A stretch of 64,000 bases of DNA from Planctomycetota bacterium. GTDB lineage: Bacteria > Planctomycetota > UBA1135 > UBA2386. Both the position numbers and the translations under genes were made by a program. Positions 31,474-40,561 of the stretch are shown here, one piece after another; position 1 is the stretch's first letter, and every line of letters starts with the position of its first letter. The DNA is taken from NCBI GenBank assembly GCA_020849665.1, contig JADLFX010000011.1, forward strand, positions 1-64,000, in the 5' to 3' direction. Under the pieces are notes generated by a model. It had not been told where the DNA came from, made no database searches, and saw nothing but the letters and a program-made list of their open reading frames with translations.

Positions 31474-32642
31474 GCGGCTATCGCATCCTCTACCACCACC
31501 GCATCCGGGCCGACGACGGTCAGGCCGTGCACGTACGCGAGCTGATCGGTGCGCTGCGCGCCGAGGGGCACGAGGTCCTGGAATGCGCGCTGGTGGCCAA
31601 GTCCGGCGCGGCCCAGGCCGGCGGCGGCGCGGCTGGCACGGGGTGGCTGCGCCACCTGCGCCTGCCGCGGCTGCTGACCGAGGCGCTGGAGATCGTGTAC
31701 GGGACGGCGGGCGCGCGGCGGGTGGTGGCCGCCGGACGGTCGTTCCGCCCGCACTTCGTCTACGAGCGCTGCGCGCTGCACTGCAGGGTGGGCCTGCTCG
31801 CCGCCCGCGCGCTCGGCGTGCCCCTGCTCCTGGAGGTGAACTCGCCGCACGTCGACGAGATGCGCGCGCTGGGCCTCCTGCGCTTCGCCGCGCGCGCGCG
31901 GGCCAGCGAGCGGATGGTGCTGGCCGGCGCCGACCGGGTCCTGGCCGTCACCCGGGTCCTGGCCGACCTGCTGGTGGCGCGCGGCGCCCGGGCCGAGACC
32001 GTGCGCGTGATTCCCAACGGTGCCGAGCCGGACCGCTACGGCCCCGAGGCCGGCGCGGCGTCCCGGACCCTGCGTGCGGGACTGCGCCTGCCGGGCGAGG
32101 CGTTCCTGCTAGGCTTCGTCGGCTACCTGCGGCCCTGGCACCGCCTCGATCTCGTGCTGGAGGCGATGCGCCGGCCCGGCCTCGAGGCCCTGCACCTGGT
32201 CCTGATCGGCGATGGTCCGGCGCTGCGGCCCACCCTGGCCGCGGCCGGGAGCGCAGGGCTCGCCGGTCGCGTGCATGCGCTGGGCCGCGTGCCGCCCGCC
32301 GACCTGCCGCCGCGGGTGGCCATGTGCGACGCGCTGCTGGTGCCGGCGATCAACGCGTACGCGTCGCCGCTGAAGCTCTTCGACGCCCTGGCGGCGGGCG
32401 TGGCGGCCGTGGCGCCGCGCCAGCCGAATCTCGAGGAGGTGTTGCGTGACGGCGAGGACGGGGTGCTCTTCCCGCCCGGCGACGCCGCGGGCCTGGCCGA
32501 ACGCCTGCGCTGGCTGGTGGACGACCGCACGCGCGCCGTGCGCCTGGGCGCGGCCGGGCGGGCCAGCCTGCTCGCGCACGAGTGGACCTGGCGGGGCAAC
32601 GCGCGCCGGGTCGTGCGGGCCTTCGAGGAGGTGGCGCAGTGA
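31470..32642 (+). CDS. Glycosyltransferase family 4
   Basis: GTG overlaps the previous stop; PNGAEPDRYGPEA; LGFVGYLRPWHRLDLVLEAM; GAGEDG-type C-terminal donor region. Confidence 0.82.
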   Translation: MSGYRILYHHRIRADDGQAVHVRELIGALRAEGHEVLECALVAKSGAAQAGGGAAGTGWLRHLRLPRLLTEALEIVYGTAGARRVVAAGRSFRPHFVYERCALHCRVGLLAARALGVPLLLEVNSPHVDEMRALGLLRFAARARASERMVLAGADRVLAVTRVLADLLVARGARAETVRVIPNGAEPDRYGPEAGAASRTLRAGLRLPGEAFLLGFVGYLRPWHRLDLVLEAMRRPGLEALHLVLIGDGPALRPTLAAAGSAGLAGRVHALGRVPPADLPPRVAMCDALLVPAINAYASPLKLFDALAAGVAAVAPRQPNLEEVLRDGEDGVLFPPGDAAGLAERLRWLVDDRTRAVRLGAAGRASLLAHEWTWRGNARRVVRAFEEVAQ

Positions 32643-33457
32643 GCCGCTTCGCCGTGTTCTTCCTGCCCCTGCTGATCGCGTATGCCGCGACCCTGCATTG
32701 GATGTGGGAGGTGTGGACCCTGCCCGAGTCGTACTACTCGCACGGTCCGCTCGTGCCGCTGGTGGCCGCCCTGGTCGTCTGGGCGCGGGCCGCGGCGTGG
32801 CGCGACCTGCCCGCGGCCACCGACCTGCGCGGCTTCCGGCTGCTGGCCCCGGCGCTTGCGCTGCATCTCGCTGCCGCCGCGCTCACCATCGACTCGCTCT
32901 CGGCCGCGAGCCTGGTCCTGGCCGTTCCCGGCGCGGCGTGGCTGGCCCTGGGCGCGGCGCGCGCGCGCGCCCTTGCGCCAGTGCTCGGCCTGACGGCGTT
33001 CTGCGTTCCCCTGCCGCTCTTCGTGAGCGGCCGGGTGGCGTTCACGCTCAAGGAGTGGGCCACCGGCGCTGCCCTGACGCTGGCCAACGGGACGGGCCTG
33101 GGTGCGACCCGCGCCGGCGCGTTCCTGCACGTGCCCGGCCAGGACGCCCCGCTCCTGGTGGCCGATGCCTGCGGCGGCCTGCGTTCGCTCGTGGCCCTGG
33201 CCACCCTCGGGTACTGCATCGCGTTCTTCCTGGGCGAGCAGCGCGGCGCACGGCGCTGGATCCTCCTGGCCCTGGCCCTGCCGATCGCGTTCGTGGTGAA
33301 CGTCGTGCGCATCGTGGCGCTGTGCTGGCTGGCGCGCCTGCACTCGGTGGAGTTCGCGGCCGGCAACGGCCACGACCTCGTCAACGCCCTGGCCTGGATC
33401 GTGGCGTTGGTGCTCCTGGTGCTCTGCGACCGCCTGCTGTCGCGGAGGCGGGCATGA
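32639..33457 (+). CDS. Exosortase (EpsH/XrtA-like transmembrane transpeptidase)
   Basis: Many TM helices; SYYSHGPLVPLVAALVVW; catalytic-type DACGGLRSLVALATLGY, PIAFVVNVVRIVAL, GNGHDLVNALAWI. Confidence 0.88.
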   Translation: MSRFAVFFLPLLIAYAATLHWMWEVWTLPESYYSHGPLVPLVAALVVWARAAAWRDLPAATDLRGFRLLAPALALHLAAAALTIDSLSAASLVLAVPGAAWLALGAARARALAPVLGLTAFCVPLPLFVSGRVAFTLKEWATGAALTLANGTGLGATRAGAFLHVPGQDAPLLVADACGGLRSLVALATLGYCIAFFLGEQRGARRWILLALALPIAFVVNVVRIVALCWLARLHSVEFAAGNGHDLVNALAWIVALVLLVLCDRLLSRRRA

Positions 33458-34089
33458 GGGCCGGCATCGGACGCCGCGGGGTGCTCGCCGGCGCGCTCCT
33501 GTGGACGCTGGCTCCGGCCCTGCTCTGGCTCAGCCTGCACCGCCCGTTCGCGCCGAGCCAGGGGCGTGCCGCCGCGCTGCCCGCGCGCCTGGGCGGGTTC
33601 ACCCTGGTGGACGACTACGCGCTGACCCCGCGCCACCTCGAACTGCTGGGCACCGCGGATGCCGTGTGGCGGACCTACCGGGACGGGCGCGGGCGCGAGA
33701 TCGTGGTCGTGCTCGTGCACCACGGCGCCAACTGGAAGAGCGTGCATCCGCCGCACCTGTGCATCGAGGGCAGCAACATGACCATCCGCAGCGATGGCCG
33801 CGCGGCGCTGCCGGGCGGCGGCGAGGCCGGCCGGATCCTGGCCTGGTCGCACGACCAGCAGCGTCTGGCGGTGAACCTCTACGCGTACGGCGCCCGCGGC
33901 CTGGTCACGCCGAGCTACGCGCGCTTCGTGCTGCACCATGCGCCGCGCGCGCTGTTCCGCGCCGCCACCGCCGGCTTCCTGATCCGCGTGGCGGCCTGGG
34001 CCGACGGCGAGGACGCCGCCGCTGGCGAAGCGCTCTGCGCGGAGTTCCTGGCCCTCGCGCTGCCGGCGGCCACCGAGGTGCTGCCGTGA
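33454..34089 (+). CDS. epsI: EpsI family exosortase-associated protein
   Basis: Directly follows exosortase; VHHGANWKSVHPPHLCIEGSNMTI conserved C/H motif. Confidence 0.85.
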   Translation: MRAGIGRRGVLAGALLWTLAPALLWLSLHRPFAPSQGRAAALPARLGGFTLVDDYALTPRHLELLGTADAVWRTYRDGRGREIVVVLVHHGANWKSVHPPHLCIEGSNMTIRSDGRAALPGGGEAGRILAWSHDQQRLAVNLYAYGARGLVTPSYARFVLHHAPRALFRAATAGFLIRVAAWADGEDAAAGEALCAEFLALALPAATEVLP

Positions 34090-34964
34090 AGCACGCGCTC
34101 TCGGTCGACGTCGAGGACTGGTTCCAGGTGCTCAACATGCGCGACGCCGTGGCGCGCGAGCGGTGGCCGGATCTGCCGCTGCGCTGCGTCGACGCGACCC
34201 GCCGTCTGCTGGACGTGCTGGCGCGGCACGAGGCCAGGGCCACGTTCTTCTTCCTGGGTTGGATCGCCGAGCGAGCGCCGGAGCTGGTGGCCGACGTGGC
34301 CCGTGCCGGGCACGAGATCGGCTCGCACGGCTACGACCACAGGGTGCTCGGCGAGCTGGGACCCGAGGGCTTCGCGACCGACCTGGAGCGCACCGAGTCG
34401 ATCCTGCGCGGGATCACCGGCAGTCGTCCGGAGGTGTTCCGCGCGTGCACGTGGTCGATCACCGGCCGCACGCTCTGGGCCCTGCCCGTCCTGGCCGGGC
34501 GCGGCTACCGCATCGACAGCTCGGTGTTCCCGGTGCTGCACCCCGAGTACGGCATCCGCGCGGCGCCGGCCGTGCCGTACCGGATCACGACTCCGTCGGG
34601 GACGCTGGCCGAGTTCCCGCCGCTCACGCTGCGCGTGCTCGGCCGCAGGCTGGCGGTGGGGGGCGGCGGCTACCTGCGCCTCTTCCCCGTGCGCCTCCTG
34701 GAGGCCGGCCTCCTGCAGATGGAGCGCGCCGGCTGGCCCGGCTGCGTCTACCTGCATCCCTGGGAGGTCGATCCGCAGCAGCCGCGGCAGCGGCTCGGGT
34801 TCCTGCGCGGCTTCCGCCACTACGTGAACTTGCACCGCACCCTGCCCAAGCTGGAGGTCCTGCTGCGCCGCCACGCCTTCACGACCCTGTCGGAGGCCCT
34901 GGCTCAGAGCCCGAGCTGGACCGCGAAGTGCGCCGAGTTCTCCTGGAACGGGCTCTCGGGATAG
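34086..34964 (+). CDS. Polysaccharide deacetylase (exosortase-system type)
   Basis: HALSVDVEDWFQV; ATFFFLGWIAERAPELVADVARAGHEIGSHGYDH; CTWSITGRTLWAL; YLHPWEVDP. Confidence 0.9.
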   Translation: MKHALSVDVEDWFQVLNMRDAVARERWPDLPLRCVDATRRLLDVLARHEARATFFFLGWIAERAPELVADVARAGHEIGSHGYDHRVLGELGPEGFATDLERTESILRGITGSRPEVFRACTWSITGRTLWALPVLAGRGYRIDSSVFPVLHPEYGIRAAPAVPYRITTPSGTLAEFPPLTLRVLGRRLAVGGGGYLRLFPVRLLEAGLLQMERAGWPGCVYLHPWEVDPQQPRQRLGFLRGFRHYVNLHRTLPKLEVLLRRHAFTTLSEALAQSPSWTAKCAEFSWNGLSG

Positions 34965-37900
34965 CCGGCGGCCAGCGCGGCGAAGAGCTCGCGCGCGCGC
35001 GCCTTGGCCTCGGGCGTGGGCAGGGGCAGGTTGGCCAGCGCGCGGAAGTAGAGATGGCTGCCGTCGGCGCGGGGCTCCGTACCGGCGAGCAGTTCCTCCG
35101 CCAGGGCGTAGCGGGCCCCGCGCAGGGCCAGCAGGCCGCGGGCGTAGCGCACGGCGGGAAGGTCGGCCTGTGCGGGCGCCAGGGCGCGTGCCAGGGCGTC
35201 CTCGTCGGAAGGCAGCGAGAGTCCTGACTCCGCCCCGATCCGCGCCACTTCGGTGAGCAGGGCCGGGTCCGGCAGGTACCCCGCGACGGCGCGCAGCTCG
35301 CGCAGCGCGCGCGGCGTCTGGCCGTCCTGGTCCAGCAGGCGCGCGCGCAGGATCCAGAGCCCTACCAGCGACGGGTCGCGCGCCAGGGTCGCGTGCAGGC
35401 GTGCCAGGACCGGGGCGCGACCCTCGCGGCGCGCCAGCCGTTCGAGGCTCTGCACCGCGGTCACGGAGTCCGGATCCTTGCCGGCGGCGAAGAGGTCGAG
35501 GTGGGCGCGCAGGAGCGCGATCTCGCGGTTGCGCGCCGCGACGGCCGCGGCGTCGTTCGGACGGCGGAGGCCGCTCGCGGCCGGCGTGGCGAGGTCCACG
35601 ATCAGGTGCACGAGGGATCCGTACGCGCCGTACTGCGTGCGCGATGCCTCCGCGCGCTCCAGCAGGCGCTGGCGCGTGGCGTCGTCGGGGGTGCGCGCGA
35701 GGATCGCCCGGGCCAGGCGCGTGTACTCGGCGTAGAAGGCGCTGCGCCCCGCCTCGGGGACCTTGGCCTCCAGGAAGGCGAGCAGCTGGCGCGCGGCCTC
35801 GACCTTGCCGGCGAGGATCAGCGTCTCGACTTCCTGCACGCCCGCACGGCTGGCCTCGGGGGAGATCACCCAGAGGTTGCCCAGGAGCTGCACCGCGCTG
35901 TCCACGTCCCCCTGGCCGACCAGGATCATCTCCGCCACGCCGCGGGTGGCCACCGCCACCATGCGTGGCGTGGCCAGCTTGCCGCTCTCCTGCACGATGC
36001 GATGCAGCTCGTGGACCAGGTAGGGATCGGCCAGACGGGCCGGATCGCTGCGCTCCAGGATGCGCAGCATCTCGTCGTAGGCGGCCACGTAGCCCGGCTG
36101 CAGGAGCAGCACGCCGGTGAGGGTCTCGAGTGCGGGGATGCGCTCGTTGGCGGCGGCGAGGGCGCGGGCCAGCAGGAACCGCGAGGTGGCCTGCGGTGCC
36201 ATGCGCTCGTCCAGCGCGCGTGCCAGGGCCACGGCCCGCGGCGCCAGGCCGGCGATCGCCGGCAGGGTGAGCACGTCGAGGAGCAGTTCCGGCTCGCGCG
36301 TGGCGAGGACGCGGATCTCCTCGTGCAGGCCGCTGCCCTCCGTACCCGGCGCGAGGAGCGCGCGCAGGGCCAGCGCCGCCACGTCGGTCGGCGCGTCGCG
36401 CAGGTGCGCCTCGAGGACGGGCTGGGCCAGCGCCCCCAGGCGCAGCCGTGCCGCGACCGCGGCGCCGGCGAAGTCGGTCACCTTCACGCCGCGGAACACC
36501 TCGCGGGCCTCCTCGATGCGATTGCCCAGGGCGAGCAGCGCGGCCAGCGGCAGGGCCGCGGCCCGCCCGTCGGCGAACGTGCACGCGGCGGTGAGGTGGC
36601 GCTCCGCCGCGGCGTCGCGCCCCGCCGCGAGGGCGAGGGTGCCCGCCAGGAGGAAGACGCGGCCGTTGCGGAACGGCGCGGCCACCGGGCCATCCAGGGC
36701 CGGCTCCAGCACCCGATAGGCCGCCTCGGGCTGGCGGCGTTCGGCGAGGATCTCGGCGAGGTCCACGAGCCGGGCCGGGCGATCGCGCAGGAGTTCGCGC
36801 GCGGCGATCGCGGCGACGGCCACCGGTTCCGGCGCACCGCCCTCGGCCAGGAGCGCGGCATAGCGCAGCGCGGCTTCGCCCGCGCTGGTCAGGTCCTCGG
36901 GGAACACCACGGGGATCTGCTGCAGCAGCGCGAGCGCGGCCTCGCGCGCGCCGGACCGGGCCAGCACGTCGGCCACGCGCAGCAGTCCCACGGCCTCGGC
37001 AGGCTTGCGGGCCAGGAGGTTCGCGCCCAGGAGCTGCGCCGGTCCCAGCTCGCCGCGCGCGAGCAGCGCCTCCAGCATGCGGCGGGCGATCCAGGGGTCG
37101 AAGCCGCCCTGGAGGAGCAGGTCGAGGGTGAGGTCGTCCTCGCTCTGGCCCGTGGCGCGGCGCGCGGCGCGCAGCAGGGGCAGGGCCTCCGCATCGCCGG
37201 GATGGAACTGCAGCAGGGTCTCGAGCGCGCGGGCCGCCTCGTCGTGGGCCGCCATGCGCGTGGCCGCGCGCGCCTGCAGGAGGCGCGGCCAGCGCGCCCA
37301 GTTGAAGAGCCGCGCGGCGCGGCGCGCGCACCCAAGGGCGATCCAGGCATGGCCGCGTTCGAGCGCGAGTTCGCCGGTGGCGAGCAGCAGCACGTCGTCG
37401 CTGACGTCCTCGGGCGTGTCGCGGCCCAGCGTGAGGCACTGCGCCAGGAGCGCCTCGGCTCCCTGTCCCGACTGGGCCGCGGCCTTCTCGCTGGCCTCCG
37501 CGCGCACCCGGAGTGCCGCCTCGTCCTGCCCTGCGAGCTGCAGGCCGCGGCTGGCGTCCATCTTGGCCGGCCCGAAGTGGCCGAGGGCGACCTGCTGCCG
37601 GGCGCGATACAGGAACGCCTCCGGCCGCGCCGGGCGGACCTTGATCCACAGGGCGAAGTGCTCGTCCAACCGTGCCTGCGGCGCGCCACTCGCCTCGAGG
37701 GCACGCAGGCGCCGGTCCATCGCCCAGTGGAAGGCGTCGATCGGCCCGCGCGGCGGAGCCTGCACGCTGGCGTCCTGCACGTACCACCAGAGATGGTCGG
37801 CGACCTGCGCCGGGTGGCCCGCCAGGTCCTGGTCGAGGGCGGCCATCGCCTGCACCTCCGGCATGAGGTCCAGCATGCGCTTGCCCTGGATGTTCCACGC

Positions 37901-38962
37901 CGCGGCGACCAGCCTGGCCAGCTGCGCGGCGTCCTTGCGGCGCCACAGCACCTCGGCCTGGCCGAGGAGCATCCGGCGGGCCTCCGGCAGGAGCCGGCCC
38001 TCGCGGGCGAGGTCGACCAGGCGGTCGACCGGCGCGACCCGCTGGACCAGCTCCAGCAGCGCGTCTTCGCGCCCTTGATCCAGGTGCAAGGCGCCCAGAT
38101 CCAGCGCGGCGAGGGTGCGCCACGAGTGGTCGAAGCGCCGCAGGTAGATCTCGGCCAGCGCCTGGAGGTCGTCGAAGCGGCGGCCCTGGCGCAGGGCGAA
38201 CGCCAGTCCGCTGTAGGCCGCCACCGGCTGGCCGGGGAGTTCCAGGGTGCGGCGGAAGTGTGCCTGCGCCTTCGCGGTCCACGTGCGGATGGCGTCGATC
38301 TCCGCGTCGTAGCGCCCGGTGACCGCGTCCTCGGGACGGTTCTGGTAGAGGATCTCCTGGAAGCGCTGGCGCCCGCGCAGCGCCAGCGGATCGTCGGCGG
38401 CGCGGTAGAGCACCGGCAGCAGCGCCTCCAACACGTCGCGGTAGACCTCCGCGGCCAGCTTCGCCCTCAGCTCCTGCACCAGCTTCGCGATGCGCTCCTG
38501 GTAGACGACCTGCGCCGCCTCGCCCGCCAGCTCCGTGGCGCGGCCGTGATCCGGGTGCTTGTCGAGGAAGCCCAGCGCCTGCCGGTAGGCCTCCTCTGCC
38601 TTCCCGCTCTGCACCAGGAGCGTGTAGCGCTCGAGGGCGAGGCCCGGTTCGTCGGGGGCGTGGGACTCGACCAGGCGGTTGAGGTCGGCGAGCGCGAGTG
38701 TCTTGTTGTCGAGCGCGAGGTGGGCGCGGTACCGCACCTCCAGGATCTGGCGCCGGAGATCGTTGTGACCCGCCGGGCCCAGGTCGCGCTCGGCGGTGTC
38801 GAGGATGCGCACCGCTTCGCTGTAGCGACCCGTGGCGAACGCCTGCTGGGCGTTCTGCAGGGCGGTCTTGGGGCCGGAGAAGCCCAGGAGCGCGTAGCCC
38901 AGCGTCAGGACCAGCCCCAGGCACACGAAGCCGAAGAAGATCAGCAGCGTCCGGCGCAACAT
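34904..38962 (-). CDS. Giant TPR-repeat membrane-anchored protein of the exosortase/EPS locus
   Basis: N-terminal TM MLRRTLLIFFGFVCLGLVLTLGYALL followed by about 1300 aa of TPR-like helices; 1352 aa. Confidence 0.8.
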   Translation of the reverse strand: MLRRTLLIFFGFVCLGLVLTLGYALLGFSGPKTALQNAQQAFATGRYSEAVRILDTAERDLGPAGHNDLRRQILEVRYRAHLALDNKTLALADLNRLVESHAPDEPGLALERYTLLVQSGKAEEAYRQALGFLDKHPDHGRATELAGEAAQVVYQERIAKLVQELRAKLAAEVYRDVLEALLPVLYRAADDPLALRGRQRFQEILYQNRPEDAVTGRYDAEIDAIRTWTAKAQAHFRRTLELPGQPVAAYSGLAFALRQGRRFDDLQALAEIYLRRFDHSWRTLAALDLGALHLDQGREDALLELVQRVAPVDRLVDLAREGRLLPEARRMLLGQAEVLWRRKDAAQLARLVAAAWNIQGKRMLDLMPEVQAMAALDQDLAGHPAQVADHLWWYVQDASVQAPPRGPIDAFHWAMDRRLRALEASGAPQARLDEHFALWIKVRPARPEAFLYRARQQVALGHFGPAKMDASRGLQLAGQDEAALRVRAEASEKAAAQSGQGAEALLAQCLTLGRDTPEDVSDDVLLLATGELALERGHAWIALGCARRAARLFNWARWPRLLQARAATRMAAHDEAARALETLLQFHPGDAEALPLLRAARRATGQSEDDLTLDLLLQGGFDPWIARRMLEALLARGELGPAQLLGANLLARKPAEAVGLLRVADVLARSGAREAALALLQQIPVVFPEDLTSAGEAALRYAALLAEGGAPEPVAVAAIAARELLRDRPARLVDLAEILAERRQPEAAYRVLEPALDGPVAAPFRNGRVFLLAGTLALAAGRDAAAERHLTAACTFADGRAAALPLAALLALGNRIEEAREVFRGVKVTDFAGAAVAARLRLGALAQPVLEAHLRDAPTDVAALALRALLAPGTEGSGLHEEIRVLATREPELLLDVLTLPAIAGLAPRAVALARALDERMAPQATSRFLLARALAAANERIPALETLTGVLLLQPGYVAAYDEMLRILERSDPARLADPYLVHELHRIVQESGKLATPRMVAVATRGVAEMILVGQGDVDSAVQLLGNLWVISPEASRAGVQEVETLILAGKVEAARQLLAFLEAKVPEAGRSAFYAEYTRLARAILARTPDDATRQRLLERAEASRTQYGAYGSLVHLIVDLATPAASGLRRPNDAAAVAARNREIALLRAHLDLFAAGKDPDSVTAVQSLERLARREGRAPVLARLHATLARDPSLVGLWILRARLLDQDGQTPRALRELRAVAGYLPDPALLTEVARIGAESGLSLPSDEDALARALAPAQADLPAVRYARGLLALRGARYALAEELLAGTEPRADGSHLYFRALANLPLPTPEAKARARELFAALAAGYPESPFQENSAHFAVQLGL

Positions 38963-39060
38963 CTGCGTTCGTCCTTAGCCGCCCCGGTGCGCCAGGGGAA
39001 GGGGAGCCGGGCGCCGCGTGGCCGCAGGCCGTCCCGCCGGGCGCTTGCACAGGGTCGGAG

Positions 39061-40431
39061 TCACGAGAGGCCGTACCTGCGCATCTTGTGGAAGAGCGTG
39101 CTCCGGTTGATGCCGAGGCTCTCCGCGGTGGCGAGGCGGTTGCCGCCGTGGTGCTCCAGCGCGCGCTGGAGCAGCGCCTTCTCGGCCACTTCCAGGGCGG
39201 CGCGCAGGGGCAGGAGGTGGGCGTCGTGCGGCAGACCCGGTTCCGTGCCGTGTGCGCCGGGGCGCCGCGTCAGCTCCTCGGGCAGGTCCGCCGGAGTGAT
39301 CACGTCGCCCTCCGCCAGGACGACGGCGCGCTCCATCACGTTCTCGAGTTGGCGCACGTTCCCCGGCCACTCCGCCTGTTCGAGGATCCGCAACGCGTCC
39401 GGGGCGATGCCGCGCAGGGTCTTCTGGTTCTCGTGGGCGAAGCGTTGCAGGAAGCGCTCGGCCAGCACGGGGACGTCGGAGCGGCGTTCGCGCAGCGGCG
39501 GCACGTGCAGGTTGACGACGTGGATCCGGTAGTAGAGGTCGGCGCGGAACGTGCCGGCCTGCACCGCCTCCGCCAGATCGGAGTTGGTGGCCAGGATCAC
39601 CCGCACGTCGACCGGGATGGGCCGCGAGTCGCCCACGCGTTCCAGCACGCGATCCTGCAGCACGCGCAGCAGTTTCACCTGGAAGCCGGGCGAAGACGTG
39701 CCGATCTCGTCCAGGAAGATCGTGCCGCCGTGCGCGGCCTCGAACTTGCCGGCGCGATCCTTGACGGCGCCGGTGAACGCGCCGCGCACGTGGCCGAAGA
39801 GCTCCGACTCGAGGAGGCTCTCGGGCAGCGCCCCGCAGTTCACCTCGACGAAGGGCCCCTTGCCGCGCGGCGAGAGGCTGTGGATCGCGCGCGCCAGCAG
39901 GGTCTTGCCGGTGCCGGACTCGCCGGTGATCAGCACCGTGCTGCGGCTGCCGGCGACCGCGCGTGCGGTCTTGAAGAGCGCGGTCATCTTCGCGTCGCCG
40001 CCGACCAGGTTGAAGAGGCGCAGGCGGTCGTCGAGCGCCGCACGCAGGTCCTGGTTCTCGCGCAGGAGCCTGGCCTTGTCGAGCGCGCGCTCGATCGCCA
40101 GCGACACCTCCTCGGCGGAGAGCGGCTTGCTGAGGAAGTCGTCGGCGCCCTCGCGCATCGCCGCCACGGCGTCCTCGACCGTGCCGAACGCCGCCAGCAG
40201 GATGAAGGCCTGGTCGGCGTGCAGCCGGTGTGCCTCGCGCAGCAACTGGAGGCCGTCCATCCCGGGGAGCTGCAGCTCGGCCAGGACCAGGTCCACGTCC
40301 TCGTCGGTGAGGGTGCGGAGCGCCGCGGCCCCGTCCTCGGCGAGGACCGGATCGTGGCCGCGCCGCCGCAGGTGCTCGAGCAGGTCCTGCTGGGTGGCAG
40401 GATCGGGGTCGGCGATGAGGATTCTGGCCAT
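39061..40431 (-). CDS. Sigma-54-dependent activator with atypical receiver domain (E at phosphoacceptor site)
   Basis: Receiver-like N terminus (ILIADPDP...DLVLAELQLPGMDG...LLAAFGTVEDAV...DDFLSKP); AAA+ GESGTGKT, FGHVRGAFTGA; C-terminal Fis-type HTH. Confidence 0.92.
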   Translation of the reverse strand: MARILIADPDPATQQDLLEHLRRRGHDPVLAEDGAAALRTLTDEDVDLVLAELQLPGMDGLQLLREAHRLHADQAFILLAAFGTVEDAVAAMREGADDFLSKPLSAEEVSLAIERALDKARLLRENQDLRAALDDRLRLFNLVGGDAKMTALFKTARAVAGSRSTVLITGESGTGKTLLARAIHSLSPRGKGPFVEVNCGALPESLLESELFGHVRGAFTGAVKDRAGKFEAAHGGTIFLDEIGTSSPGFQVKLLRVLQDRVLERVGDSRPIPVDVRVILATNSDLAEAVQAGTFRADLYYRIHVVNLHVPPLRERRSDVPVLAERFLQRFAHENQKTLRGIAPDALRILEQAEWPGNVRQLENVMERAVVLAEGDVITPADLPEELTRRPGAHGTEPGLPHDAHLLPLRAALEVAEKALLQRALEHHGGNRLATAESLGINRSTLFHKMRRYGLS

Positions 40432-40561
40432 GGGCTGCGGGACCGCGGCCCGGGCACCGGTTGCCCGGCTGCAACGCGCGTTGCGGCGCCGCGACCCAGG
40501 GTCCTATCGGCGCAACGCGGGTGCGGGATTGACCGAGGCGCCCGCCCGCCGGCCGGACGCC

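Noticed and set aside
33915-39050. 1711-aa minus-strand ORF
   Set aside because: Overlaps the convincing 1352-aa TPR frame and runs antisense to the deacetylase; Arg/Gly/Pro/Ala-rich translation typical of out-of-frame GC-rich DNA.
35393-39532. 1379-aa plus-strand ORF antisense to the TPR and activator genes
   Set aside because: Composition (H/R/Q/A-rich) is that of antisense shadow ORFs; no recognisable domain.
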